DNA from: Megaustenia siamemsis
Lineage: Eukaryota; Mollusca; Gastropoda; Stylommatophora; Ariophantidae
Reading direction: 5' to 3'
Length of the DNA stretch: 64,000 nt
NCBI GenBank assembly: GCA_032433765.1
Contig: JAVIAB010000102.1
Coordinates: 8,809,521-8,873,520 of the forward strand
Part shown: positions 1 through 10,454 of the stretch, in pieces
Layout: each line of letters starts with the position of its first letter
Numbering within the stretch: position 1 is the stretch's first letter
Notes under the pieces: generated by a model
What the model saw: only the letters and a program-made list of their open reading frames with translations
What the model was told of the DNA's origin: nothing
The model's database searches: none
Position numbers and translations under genes: made by a program

Positions 1-37
1 ACAATTATTATTAATGAATTGTTAATTATTCATTATC

Positions 38-235
38 ATCATGTGCCATACTGCATGCTGTAAGATGTCCTTCTACAATGCTCTTGTCTTCTGTGCATCA
101 TATCAATTTGTTGTGGCATACATACCTTGCCATAACGTAACATGGTTGACCACAAAGCTATACAGTATCTTCTCTCTGTCGTTCATGATTTTCTTTCCCT
201 GTTTTAGTGTATTTTGCCAGCTTTAACCAAGTAGA
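38..235 (-). mobile_element. LINE family J 3'-end fragment, degenerate
   Basis: On the minus strand this matches, with many substitutions, the 3' end of the LINE whose best copy is at 49545-50253. Shared landmarks are the 'tatggcacatgatgatga'-type terminus, the segment derived from 'gtggaaggacatgat', and the tail of the C-terminal reverse transcriptase region. It is an old 5'-truncated copy with no coding capacity left. Confidence 0.6.
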
Positions 236-237
236 TA

Positions 238-465
238 ATGGTAGGAATAAAACCCTGCCAAGAATATATAGAACAACAACTTAAATGGTCTGACCACCTG
301 GTCAGAATGAATCCTCACCAATCACCATCAAGGGCGTTCTTCTCAAGAATGCATGGAAAAAGACCAAGAGAAAGACCCCGAAGAAGATGGATAGATGCAG
401 TGACAGAGACATGTAACAACAAAGGAAAATCACTAATTCAGACAATTCGAGCAGTTCAAGAATGA
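238..465 (+). pseudogene. non-LTR retrotransposon RT C-terminal fragment
   Basis: A 75-residue open stretch contains the pattern QLKWSDHLVRM, then GKRPRERPRRRWIDAV. This is the usual sequence after the reverse transcriptase thumb of many animal LINEs (KWFGHLVRM...GRPRKRWIDG). It is related to the fragment at 56672-56940. The catalytic RT core is absent, so this is a 5'-truncated remnant. Its last part is reused as the unit of the tandem repeat that follows. Confidence 0.65.
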
Positions 466-785
466 CAAATGATATAACCATGACACCTTTTAGGTATCAG
501 TGAAAAGAGAAAAGAAGAAGATGGATAGATGCAGTGACAGAGACATGTAACAACAAAGGAAAATCACTAATTCAGACAATTCGAGCAGTTCAAGAATGAT
601 AAATGATATAACCATGACACCTTTTAGGTATCAGTGAAAAGAGAAAAGAAGAAGATGGATAGATGCAGTGACAGAGATATGTAACAACAAAGGAAAATCA
701 CTAATTCAGACAATTCGAGCAGCTCAAGAATGACAAATGATATAACCACGACACCTTTTAGGTATCACTGAGAAAGAGAAAAGAA
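381..785 (+). repeat. 134-bp tandem repeat, 3 copies
   Basis: The 10-mer aagaagatgg recurs at 381, 515 and 649, giving a constant 134-bp period. Each unit carries the RRRWIDAVTETCNNKGKS coding tail of the neighbouring LINE fragment plus its 3' flank. The array therefore arose by tandem duplication of a LINE 3' end. Copies differ by only a few bases, so the duplication is fairly recent. Confidence 0.85.
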
Positions 786-816
786 GAAAGAACCAAGTAC
801 TCTAACATTTTGTTCT

Positions 817-955
817 TTGGTTATGGAAGGCCCCGGTATCACTGCAAACGAATTAAAATCCATAATTGCTCAAACGTACGTTGCCAGTGGAATCATCCGA
901 ATTACTATCTCATCTCCCAAACAAAAAAAGGTAGCTGTAGTCCCCATCCAAGTAC
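817..955 (+). repeat. dispersed repeat family B, partial
   Basis: This begins 'ggttatggaaggccccggta' and continues through 'atcactgcaaacgaattaaa'. The same sequence starts copies at 12705, 19925, 28765 and 29900. This copy stops after about 140 bp. It is non-coding here. Confidence 0.7.
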
Positions 956-1189
956 TCTAACATTCCTCGACTGATGATGTGCCCAAAAAATTGTAATTGT
1001 TAATTACAATTGATTGAATGTTTCATTGGTCTGAAATATTGTCCATAAATCTGCCATGTCGTTTCTTGTTAGTTTTGCATGAATTTGACAGTTTTTTAAA
1101 AAATGATAATGAACCATCATCCATAATGATCAGAAGCAAGTAGTAGTCAAAGTAATCTAAGTTTAATAATATTGTAATATATATGTAAG

Positions 1190-1440
1190 GCCCTTTTCGT
1201 TTTGTCAGACGGTTTAGTGGAGGCTATTATGCATTTTGCTAAGAGGCTTTTTGTTTTGTCGAACAGTTTCTCTAATGGCTAATTCTACCAATGTTTGACA
1301 AACACACTTGGCCACAGAATGAACAAGCTGGCCCACTGATCCAACGAGTTTTCCTTTTTTTTTTGTGTGGGTCTTTTCTCTTCCATGTTTTGCCATAGCA
1401 CAGATGGTGTTATGCCATTTTTTATACAGGTTCTCCACGC
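1190..1440 (+). repeat. dispersed repeat family C
   Basis: The run 'ggcccttttcgttttgtcag' and the later phrase 'cacagaatgaacaag...ggcccac' recur at 37220-37380, and more divergently at 3640-3880. No terminal repeats or ORF are recognised. It could be a fragment of a larger transposon. Confidence 0.6.
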
Positions 1441-2960
1441 TGTGTGATCACTTGCCAGATGTTCCCAATCGTTTACACATCAGAGATGATTTACAGATAC
1501 CTTTATATCGTAGTTTAGGAAGCCGCGATAGCTCAGTGGTTAGTGAACAAGGACAAGAGGTAAGGTTCGATCCCAACCGACGGCTCGGGTTCACTCAGCC
1601 TTTAATGGGTACTGGATTTTTTTCTGGGAAAGTAAAGCGGCACGGGCGTAATACCAATGACATTACCCCAAAAATCATGTGCCGAAGGTCTGTAAAATTT
1701 ATGGTCACTAAGACCAAATTCCCTATACGCCACTTGGCGTGACGGGGGTACTTTACCTTTTTTTACTTATATCGTAGTTTAGGTCCACCGATTTGTCTTT
1801 TTCCGTGTATTAGTTCACCATATAGTATTTGCTCAAGAATATGGTTTTCTTCCACTCGCTGGACATGCCTCAGCCATCTTAACCTTCGGCTTCTGAGCAT
1901 TGACATGATTGTTAGGATCTTAGCACGTTGCAGGACAGTTTAGTTAATTATTTTGTCCTGCCATTTGATGTGCATTATTCAGCGGAGACATTGCATATGG
2001 AAGATATTCATTCTTTTTTCGTGATTTGAGTATGTTGTTCAGGTTTCAGATCCATATAATAGTGTACACACAAGTTTGATATATTAAGAGTTTGGTCTTT
2101 AGTGTCAATTTCGCGCTGTTCCATGCCCTTTCTATGAGTTTGTCGAAAGTCGTAGCTGCCTTACCAAGTTGGCTGTTTATTTCATCATCAAGAGAAATGG
2201 TTGACGTTACTGTGGATCCAAGGTACATGAATTTCTGAACTAATTAATGTAGACAATCTTTTAAAGTGATTAATAAAGGTTTGATGTCACCTTGACTTGG
2301 AATTACTGTTTTTGAAAATTAATTGACAGTGAAAAAAGGTTGCACGCTTTGTCAAGGTTGTCGATCTGCAATTGTCGTGTGGCTTCACTATCAGCAACTA
2401 AGGCTGCATCATCAGCAAATAAAAGCTCTTTTAAGTAGGGAACCATTTGTTTTTGCTCTTAATTGTGCTAAGTTGAACAGTGAGCCATCTGATCTTGTGT
2501 GAATGTAAAGGCCTCCTGAGCTGTTTTCAAAGGCGTAATTTAGAAGGGCAGAAAAAAAATATGCCAAAATGTGTGGGGGGCGAGGACACATTCATGCTTC
2601 ACTCCATTGTTGACTTTAAAACTCTTTGATGAATTCCCATCAAAGTGGATTTTGGCATTTATGTTTTCATGAACGGACATAGTCAGCTTAGTAATTTAGG
2701 TGGGCAGCCTATGCTTTCTAACACCCTGTAGAGCCCATCTCTTTTTACTGAGTTAAAGGCCTTTGTGAGATCCACAAATGCAATATAGAGCAGTATTTTT
2801 TTGTTCATCAATTTTCTTGTAATTGTCTAAGTGTGAAAATCATGTCTATAGTTGATCTCCCGGCTCTGAAGCCACATTGAGACTCGGGAAGAATACGTTC
2901 TGCAGGTTTATGCAATCGTTTTAGTACTACTCTTGCAATAATGTATTAAGTAATGAACAA
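1430..2960 (-). mobile_element. LINE with reverse transcriptase remnant (minus strand)
   Basis: In minus-strand reading several RT blocks can be seen across different frames. LLYIAFVDLTKAFNSVKRDG lies near 2740-2810 (RT motif A region). LLFADDAALVADSEATRQL lies near 2365-2425, with the FADD catalytic box at 2408-2419. A post-RT segment MYLGSTVTSTISLDDEINSQ runs around 2170-2228, and the C-terminal region LRWLRHVQRV...GKR lies near 1790-1870. Frames are broken throughout, so this is a dead element. The 3' part is split by SINE A at 1518-1757. Confidence 0.75.
1518..1757 (+). mobile_element. tRNA-derived SINE family A, inserted in a LINE
   Basis: The head has a Pol III A-box-like 'gatagctcagtggttag' and a B box 'ggttcgatccc'. 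The body follows, with conserved 'catgtgccgaaggtctgtaa' and 'cgccacttggcgtgacgggg'. The flanks carry a 17-bp target-site duplication, ttatatcgtagtttagg, at 1503-1519 and 1767-1783. It interrupts the minus-strand LINE relic, so it is the younger insertion. Confidence 0.92.
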
Positions 2961-2965
2961 CTTGA

Positions 2966-3200
2966 ACAAAAAGAGTAATTGTAATAACCTGTCTATAGTT
3001 ACTGAGTAACTTACTGTCTCAGTGTCTGCTTCAGTCTCTTATAAACTTTAGTTATAGTGTCTGTCTAATGTATCTATCTCTATAATCTAGTCTACCCTTC
3101 TATACAAACTAATTCTTTCTGCTGTAACATCTTCTTTCATTTTTATAATAAATATTACTTCCCTTTACTTTTACTTACGTCTCCACTTTTCATAGTATGA
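2966..3200. other. no recognised feature
   Basis: AT-rich sequence of low complexity with many pyrimidine runs. I see no ORF, repeat or structural signal here. Confidence 0.5.
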
Positions 3201-3204
3201 TATT

Positions 3205-3560
3205 ATGCTTGCTTGCATTTGCTTGTTGACTAAGGAACACACCTTCCCATCATCCGCCCTTAAGAGGGCATTAAGTGGGCGTGTCTGTGTTGTGGTTTGC
3301 AGCAAAACTGTGATATTTGTGCCTTTCAGCCCAGCACATCCGACTTCAGCATGTTATTTTTTAGTATGGAGTTGTCTTCCCTCTTCAATCCCTTCTCGCT
3401 TGGCTCGACTAGATAGGTAAGTCTGTTACAGAAGGCACTACTGAGAGGTGGAGTAGGGTCTGGATGATTCTGGTTCACCAATCTTATCACAAACTATCAG
3501 CTGTGGATCACTGACAAATTCCAGCTATGCTGCTGAGAGGCGACTTTGTTTCCATAGTAT
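3205..3560 (+). repeat. dispersed repeat family D
   Basis: This shares the core 'ccagcacatccgacttcagc', the motif 'agtctgttac...ggaggtggagtagggtctgg' and an end near 'tcgctgacaaattccagct' with copies at 53140-53560, 57882-58205 and the split copy at 10920-11990. It has no ORF or obvious Pol III promoter. The length of about 400 bp would suit a SINE-like or MITE-like element. Confidence 0.7.
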
Positions 3561-3639
3561 AGTATGACATTATATACCCTTTGGCATCTTGATAGACTAT
3601 TGTTAGCAAGCAATCATGATAAGTCAGACTCAGTAGTTT

Positions 3640-3880
3640 GGTAAACATTTTAGTGTTTTATGCTGGATGCTGCTTTGCTGAACAGCTTCTCTTGTGGCTG
3701 ACTCTGCCAATATTGGATAGACAGATCCCTCCGCAAAATGAACAAGATATATTCGTGGTACCTGGCCTCCTCTCTTTTCTCCCGCGCCTTTTTGTCTGTC
3801 TTCTGAATTTGATATCAGTGCTGATGTCATTATCAGCACTCAAGCACTGCCTCGAAAGTTGTTATGCCATTTTTAAAATC
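3640..3880 (+). repeat. family C, divergent copy
   Basis: This resembles 1240-1410 through 'acagcttctcttgtggctga' and the following 'gaatgaacaag'-like segment, and through 'gttatgccatttttaaa' at the 3' side. It is diverged and non-coding. The short ORFs on both strands look incidental. Confidence 0.5.
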
Positions 3881-3899
3881 TAGGACACATGGTGGGCCA

Positions 3900-4720
3900 T
3901 GGACCTAATTCCAAGTGCTGAGTATGAGAGTTGGTGTTTTGCCTTCTTCTACCTAGTACCTGTGTCCTAACGAGGATGGAGATGACATATCACATTACAT
4001 ATTACACTAATTACAGTATTGAGTATTCCGGTTTCAAGTGTTTGCTTGCTCTGCCGCCTGTGCCAATAATTTAAATTTGAATCACAGATGAGATTCAGAT
4101 GAGATTCACTGTCCACTGTCAGTAGGTGAGTAGGCTCTGTCCAAACTAACAAACTTTGAATTTGATCATAGTTAAGTAGCCTAAACCTAAAGTGCTAAAG
4201 TAGCCTCCTCCGTCAGTCATAATTTTAGTAATTTAAATAATTGACAATTTCAAAAATGTGTCGAATATTTTTCACAAACAACTTTTACTAGTACGAAAAA
4301 AAGAGTCAAAATGCCAATCAACTTAGATCAATTATCATCAATGGATCAATAATTAGTGTAGAATAGTATAGATAAGACTGGCTGGCGAGTGTGAGTCGTG
4401 AAGTGAGTGAATCTGGCTGGATGAGACGACTCACCAGAGAGGAGAGTGCTTTTTATATTAAAATTAAAACATCATAACATGCCTACACCTACACTGTACT
4501 TACTAGCTTACCGGTCGAGGAGCAAGAAAATTGGGTTCTAATCTTTTCCAAAAGTCAAGTAATTGGCTGCGATATTTATTGAAGGAGACATTCACTAGTT
4601 AGGTTTATTCCAGCACCAAAAACATTAATTATTGAAACCAGTCGCAGACGGGAGACGGGCTCTCTGGCTTCCCTCAGGAACTTCCGGCGATCATCAACAT
4701 GGTGTGTCGTGCCGTTGATA
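3900..4720. other. unassigned AT-rich sequence
   Basis: No family shared with the rest of the window, no ORF above about 60 codons with a credible composition, and no splice-flanked coding block could be recognised. It may be unique intergenic sequence. Confidence 0.5.
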
Positions 4721-4726
4721 GTTTCC

Positions 4727-5255
4727 TTAAGACATCATCATCAAGTACCGGGCCAGCTCGTAGGTGATCATGTCTCTCCACAACTTTTGATCTCGGAAGT
4801 TATTTATTATTTCTGTTGTTGACCTTCTGCCAAGCCATTCTCTTAGGCTGTTTGGTATTTTTTCTCTTTGCTTCCCTATATCTATTCGTCCCTCAATTTT
4901 GTCAGTTGTTACAATATATTTCAACTGTTTTCTTCTCATTACATGGCCAAAAAATTATGATTGTTTCTTCCTAATATTGGAAATTAGCTCTATTTTGCTT
5001 TTACCTCCTTCAGAACATTTTCATTACTCTTCTTAGTTGTCCATGGTATTCTCAACATTCTTCTGTAAAACCACATTTCTACAGACTCCAGTGATTTTCT
5101 TGTCTGTTGTCCTATTGTCCATGATTCACATCCATATGTTAAGACTGGCTCTACATAACATTTAAGAACTCTTTTTCTTGTTTTTAATTGTCAAAAATGG
5201 ATTGCATAGTATCTTCCTCATTTTTTGGAAAGCTGCTTTTGCCTGAGCCATTCCT
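4727..5255 (-). mobile_element. LINE family F 3' end
   Basis: The minus strand encodes, with breaks, the post-RT C-terminus also seen at 12086-12597: LTYGCESWTIGQQ, MWFYRRMLRIPW, then a region like SLREWLGRRSTTE. It ends in the family terminus equivalent to 'ccggtacttgatgatgatg'. It is a 5'-truncated copy. Confidence 0.8.
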
Positions 5256-5303
5256 TAAGACAGGAGACAAATAATAATAAATTAATATTATTATAGAAGG
5301 GTT

Positions 5304-5306
<3 letters not shown>

Positions 5307-5346
<40 letters not shown>
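5307..5346. repeat. (TA)n microsatellite
   Basis: About 20 uninterrupted TA dinucleotides. Confidence 0.95.
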
Positions 5347-5351
<5 letters not shown>

Positions 5352-5724
5352 TTTATATTTATATATAAACTTCCTAGGCGATAATCAGCTAATCATTTCA
5401 GAGGAACAGCTGCGTTTACAGCACTCGGACAAAAAATGACAAATAATCAACAACAGGAAAAACAACAACAAAGGACAATATATGGTCCGAAGCAGGATCC
5501 CGTACTCCTTGGCACTGCGCCTTGCCACGAGAAGTCAAACGCTAGGAAACACTGACAACTCAGCTAATTAAACAATTAGCTGTCATTGACGATGTATTTC
5601 ACGCAGGTGTTCTCATTACTATAGCATATGGCTGTGATCACAACTCGGGAATAAATTGTGTATCTGTATTTTTCCTATTAAGTTTCCTTACAAAGTAAGT
5701 AAAGTAGAGGTAGAGTTGTGGTTT

Positions 5725-5869
5725 TACAGATGAATATTGAGAATACTATGGACAGCTAAGAAGAGTAATGAAAACGTTCTGAAATAGGCCAAAGCATTGA
5801 GAGAGCTAATATCCTATATTAGGAAGAAAAAATCATTTTTTGGTCATGTAATGAGAAGGGAGCAGCTGG

Positions 5870-5931
<62 letters not shown>

Positions 5932-6030
5932 ACGAAGAGATAGAGGGCAGCAAAGATAAAAGATAAAAGATACCAGACAGCTTAAGAGAATGGCTTAGCA
6001 GTAGGTCAACAACAGAAATAATAAATAACT
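5725..6030 (+). mobile_element. LINE family F 3'-end fragment with internal (TA)n expansion
   Basis: The plus-strand sequence follows the F consensus from 'tggttttacaga' through 'aagaagagtaatgaaaacgt'. It is interrupted at 5874-5928 by about 27 TA repeats, exactly where the consensus reads 'gaatatattgtaac'. It resumes with 'agggacgaagagatagaggg'. The microsatellite has grown from an internal tatat seed. Confidence 0.75.
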
Positions 6031-6031
6031 T

Positions 6032-6300
6032 TATCTCTCTCTCTCTCTCTCTCTCTCTCTGCGATAAGGGCTCAATCAGAGTAGGATTCCAGACTCTCAC
6101 CTGAAGTCAGCTGTCAGGTTAAGTATGTTGATCGCCTCCACAGACAGAACATCACAATTAGAGTCTCCCAGATCCACTCCGATTGAACACCCGTTAAAAC
6201 GTTGCACTGTGTTCTGCGCCAGTGGCCCAGTGCATCCGATTTCAGCCAACATTTTATTCAGGTTTGCTTTCCTTAGCCTTTGATTTTCCCCAAACTTCAT
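6032..6300 (-). repeat. dispersed repeat family G with (CT)n border
   Basis: A run of about 14 CT dinucleotides (6032-6060) is followed directly by 'gcgataagggctcaatcaga' and the family G body 'ttgcactgtgttctgcgcca'. The same junction of (CT)n with 'gcgatc' occurs at 56429-56490 and 57777-57790. Read on the minus strand, the element ends in (AG)n. A 67-codon ORF in the body is not a recognised protein. Confidence 0.7.
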
Positions 6301-6389
6301 GCAAGGCAGCAGATGATCTTTTCTGTAGGGGGGTTCTGCCCTTAGATGATCGGCCCTCCCAGGTTTACGAGCACCATCTGCCCGAGTAA

Positions 6390-7040
6390 CTAGAGGTGAC
6401 TAACACAGACATGCACACACAAAGATATGAGATGTGACTAACACAGACATGCACACAGCGATACGAGGCATGACTAACACTGACACACACCAAGATATAT
6501 GACACATGCCTAACATACACATGCGCATAAAGATATGAGATATGACTGACATTGACATGCACACACAAAGATATGGCACATGCCTAACATAGACATGCAC
6601 ACAAAGATATGAGATGTGACTAACATAGCCATGAACACGCACGGATATGAGATGTGACATACACAGATATGCACACACAAAGATATGAGATATGACTAAC
6701 ATAAACATGTACACAAAGATATGAGATATCACTAACCCAGACATGCACACACAAAGATATGACACGTGACTAACACAGATACACACTAAGATATGAGATA
6801 TGACTAAACACAGACTCACATAAAGATATGAGACATGACTAACACGGACACACCAAGATATGAGATATGACTAACATGTCACACACCAAGATATGAGCCA
6901 TGGCCAGCACATACACACACAAGCTAAGATATGATCCATGGCTAGCACAGAAACACATCAAGATATGAGCCATGGCTTCACGGAAAAAACACCAAGAAAT
7001 AAACAATGTCTAGCACAGAAACACATTAAGGTATCCATAT
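6390..7040. repeat. degenerate ~38-bp minisatellite
   Basis: About 17 imperfect copies of a unit like 'gatatgagatatgactaaca' followed by 'cagacatgcacacacaaa'. Copies drift strongly toward the right edge. The minus-strand ORFs of 67 and 139 codons are repeat translations (HISYLCVHV-like), not genes. Confidence 0.9.
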
Positions 7041-8601
7041 GCTTGTGTGTGTTGTAGTCGGCAGACTTTTCTTAACATATGAATCATCGACATACGAGAC
7101 GCAGGCCCCGATTAAATGTTCACAGGTTTCGTTGAACAGTTGTCCGGAGATTTGAGAGTGCAGTCTGACTCGTAGAACGTTTCATTGCATGTACGGTTTC
7201 CGTTTGACTGTACACAGATGTCGTTGAAACAGTTGTCCGGACATCTGAGAGTGCAGTCTGACCCGTAGTACGTTTCCTTGCACGTACAGTCTGCACTTTC
7301 CGGGTCACATATGATGTCACAGCCATCAGACCACGTCTGTTTGCACTGTAGCACAAAGTTACCATCGGGACAAGTGTCATTACAGGTATAGCCTGGATGT
7401 TTACATTGTAGGTATTTTCCGGATTTTTCCTCACAAAAAGGACAGACACTGAGACAAGACCGGAGCAGTCGTGTCCATAGATCCCATGTGAACAGATGCC
7501 GTGACACGTAGCGATTATGACGTTGCAGCCTTTGCAACACACACTACACACTGCACAAAACGACAAAGAATGCCCGTCCAGAAAATAGGTGTATGTAAAT
7601 GTTTGCACCTCACATACCGTCAGTGCACTGTCGGCCTGCGAAATGTTCGATGAGAACTCAATCTTAATGTGTGCCATTGTCGCTTGTGTGGTGACTACAA
7701 TTGTATTCACAGAAATATTTGGGTATGATATATCATTATACTGGAACACTACGCCGCCACTGTCAGAGAAAGCCCATAGAGTGGCATTCTTTACCCGAAT
7801 CATAGTGCTAGCTCGATGATAGATTCGAATGGTGTGAGTCTTCTGGGGCGTGGCAAAGTTCAGATACCAGTAAACAGAATTGGTTCCACTTCTCAAATAT
7901 GTGTGTGTGCCGTCATTGTCATAGAGATGGTCTTTGTTTTGCCATTAACTGCGGCCTCTGGTCCACATCCGTCTCCTGTATAACAAGCATTAAATGTGTC
8001 GGTATGGTTTGTGTTCTGTTTGAGAGCCACAATCCGACCCCCGCCAATGTAGATGGAGAAGATATTTGCAACTATCGCCCCTTCAATCCGTAACTTGTTG
8101 ATCAGACCAGCCCCAGAGCAAAAGACATCAATCTCGTGCAAACTAACTACAAACCTTGATTCAATGTTACATGAGGCAGAACCATTAGTTTTACCGTGAA
8201 ACTGTCCGGATATGTTAAGTTATTCAGATAAATCCTAAACCAGGAGAACAGCAAAGATTGATTGAGAGTTGCCTCAACTGATGTAGAATCTGTGTCCGGA
8301 TTACATGTGGTGTAGTTGTTATCAAACAGGAAAGTAGGTTCAGATTTTTGGGCGTATTTGTAAACGAGATCCAAGTACTGACACTGGGGTCCGAAATATT
8401 CATGCTGACAACTGTCATTGTTTGGGCATGTCCTGTAGTTTTGTCACAAACTGCGTCATTATAGCAGTGACATTGTAACGTACAATTTGTCCCAAACCAA
8501 CCGTCTGCACAAGATAGGTCATTAGCTTCCAAGGTCGCGTACGAAGCCAGCAGAATAAAGGCTTGATCTACAGCGGTGGTTAACGAACTATGTACAAACA
8601 T
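7026..8601 (-). pseudogene. secreted EGF-like / F5-8-type (fucolectin-like) domain protein, frameshifted in the assembly
   Basis: A single coding block is read through five frames in succession. The N-terminus has a hydrophobic signal-like stretch (AFILLASYATLEA) and then an EGF-like repeat (CADGWFGTNCTLQCHC). A middle region follows with DNNYTTCNPDTDS, FSWFRIYLNN and IGGGRIVALKQNT, then YWYLNFATPQKTHTIRIYHR, typical of the F5/8-type lectin-like modules of gastropod EGF proteins. The C-terminus has further EGF-like repeats (CTCKETYYGSDCTLRCPDNC). Frames shift by one missing base near 8427, 8189, 7937, 7460 and 7135. Adding the five bases gives 527 codons including the stop. Every shift has the same sign and most lie in homopolymers, so sequencing error is more likely than a dead gene. 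No transmembrane segment follows the last EGF repeat, so a secreted carbohydrate-binding or immune-type product is plausible. Partner and ligand are unknown. Confidence 0.75.
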
Positions 8602-8771
8602 TTATTATCAAACCAGTGGTTATATTTATAAAAATCCGCCAGGATTTCAATCCGCCGCTGTGATAATAGATAGCGTGATGCTCAAAGAAAACATTGTTTA
8701 CACAATGGCACGAACGCGAACAGCTTCCATCTTGGTGCGTCCCATGACGTCATATCTCAAATAACTTTCGA

Positions 8772-8830
8772 GATCGAAAGTTGTGGAGAGACATGATCGC
8801 CTACACCAGCAGGCCCGGTACTTGATGATG
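8772..8830 (+). mobile_element. LINE family F extreme 3' tail
   Basis: Only the last ~60 bp are present: 'cgaaagttgtggagagacat' through 'ccggtacttgatgatgatg'. This is a severely 5'-truncated insertion just upstream of the EGF gene start. Confidence 0.7.
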
Positions 8831-9046
8831 ATGCTGATAGTTTCACCGAGAGATGATACAAACCAATTAAACGTTGTTGCCAGAAAGGTTAAAGTTTTTA
8901 TAAAAAAGCTTTAACCTAGTTACAGAAGACAATCTCTGATTTTAAAAAAGTAATGATCGTCTAGCAAATGTTTCGCTTATTTAGAAAGCATAGTCTCATG
9001 TTGAACGGATCGTGTCTCGTTAAGAAGGCGAAAGCCTCGTGCAAAA

Positions 9047-9420
9047 TTATTGAGTTATTTGCGAGTCATCACCATTGCACTCCGAACATGTCCATAGGTG
9101 CTCAGATAACCTCCTCAGCAAGTCTCGCAGTGTCCAGCGACTGACAACTCCAGTTCTATGTTGGTTGATAAGTCTTCTTACACGCCCACTAAGTTTCTCG
9201 CTTCTGGCTGTGCCCATCTTAATTCCAATCTCTTTCATCCGAAGGAGTGACGTGGACTCATGGTTGTCGAAATCCTGTGTCATTCCCACTTCCCAAAGGG
9301 CATTGATGATGTCCGTCCGATCCATTGGTTGACCGTCCTCAACAACAGCGCAGCTAGCCAACCTGTCCGCTCTTTCATTTCCCCGTACTCCCGCATGTCC
9401 TGGGACGTAAGTAGTATAGT
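9047..9420 (-). mobile_element. LINE family H fragment (RNase H C-terminal part)
   Basis: The minus strand starts with VPGHAGVRGNERADRLA, the C-terminal motif of the RNase H domain carried by several LINE clades. An open C-terminal tail follows, rich in R and D and ending SEHLWTCSECNGDDSQITQ. Other copies are at 30240-30605, 32113-32515 and 34690-34895. The polymerase part is missing. Confidence 0.7.
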
Positions 9421-9461
9421 AAGGGTTAAAGCACTCTAAACTTAGTTTTTTATGCCTAAAT

Positions 9462-9630
9462 GCCGTGTTTTTTTGTCTATATAGAAAGTATACACGTAGA
9501 TGCGTTTTGTTAAATGCCCTGTGTTTTGTCTATATAGAAAGTATACACGCAGCAAGACGGATCGACCAACACAGCGAGACATCGATGTCCTGTGTTTTTG
9601 TCTATATAGAAAGTATATTTTATAGAAAAA
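9462..9630. repeat. three degenerate copies of a ~70-bp unit
   Basis: The phrase 'ttgtctatatagaaagtata' occurs three times, each preceded by a 'tgyccTGTgttttt'-like segment. Spacing is irregular (about 63 and 77 bp). Confidence 0.7.
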
Positions 9631-9659
9631 AATATTCATCTTACAGCGTAAAATAGACC

Positions 9660-10050
9660 CACAACACAGGCCGCTGGACTGAACACAACTATGAAAATAA
9701 ACTTCCGTGAATCAATCGCGCTTATAACACGAAATTTCACATGCGACTAGTTTAAATATAATCTGGTAAATAAAAGTTGGACGACACTATTCCACTCTCA
9801 ACTAACTGCTAGATTAACCAATCAGAGAAGAGGATTTCTATCGGACACCCGCCAACGAAATGACTGACCTCTGGATTAACTATTCAGAGAAGAGGATTAC
9901 TGTTATCGTGATAACTGACCTCATTTTCCACTTGGAGTGTTGTCGAGTCTGATGCATGGGTTATTTTAAAGCGATTCGGTCCCTGATAAAAGCCACATGT
10001 CGGGTCAATGATGGGGAAATAATACAGGTGGCGGTTACTTGAATGTGCTT
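9660..10050. other. no recognised feature
   Basis: Unique-looking sequence. A short near-repeat, 'accaatcagagaagaggatt' versus 'actattcagagaagaggatt', occurs at 9818 and 9882. No gene is seen. Confidence 0.5.
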
Positions 10051-10052
10051 TG

Positions 10053-10450
10053 AGCTACTCCCATACTTATATTAGACACATCGAACAGATAGTTATATCC
10101 AAAATCCCAAAAGTTAGCCCAAATCACAACAATTTTACCCCAGAACACAAAAATGTAGGCTCATATGCAAAAGTTGACCTAAAAATCTACTCACATAGTC
10201 ATAATAGTTAGACACAACGAGCAGGAAGTTATATTCAAGGTCCAAAAAAGTTTGGCCAAATCACAAAAATTTTACCACCAGAAACAAAAATTTAGGCTCA
10301 TAAGCAAAAGTCGATCTCAAAACCCCACAAAGCTACTCCCATACTTATACTAGTTAGACACATCGAACAGATAGTTATATCCAAAATCCTAAAAGTTACC
10401 CCAAATCACAAAAATTTTACCCCGAGCACAAAAAATGTAGGCTCAACATG
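10053..10450. repeat. ~140-bp tandem repeat, 3 copies
   Basis: 'gctactcccatacttatact' and 'gatagttatatccaaaatcc' recur at 10053, about 10186 (diverged) and 10332. The period varies from about 133 to 146 bp. Units 1 and 3 are closer to each other than to unit 2. Confidence 0.8.
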
Positions 10451-10454
10451 AAGC

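Noticed and set aside
1518..1600. True tRNA gene at SINE A heads
   Set aside because: The A and B boxes are tRNA-like, but the heads lack a full cloverleaf and are always joined to the SINE body with target duplications.
3630..3883. Overlapping ORFs on both strands near 3.7 kb
   Set aside because: They fall in a diverged family C repeat and show no recognisable motif or conservation of frame.
6365..6819. Minus-strand ORFs rich in HISYLCV
   Set aside because: Translation of the degenerate 38-bp minisatellite.
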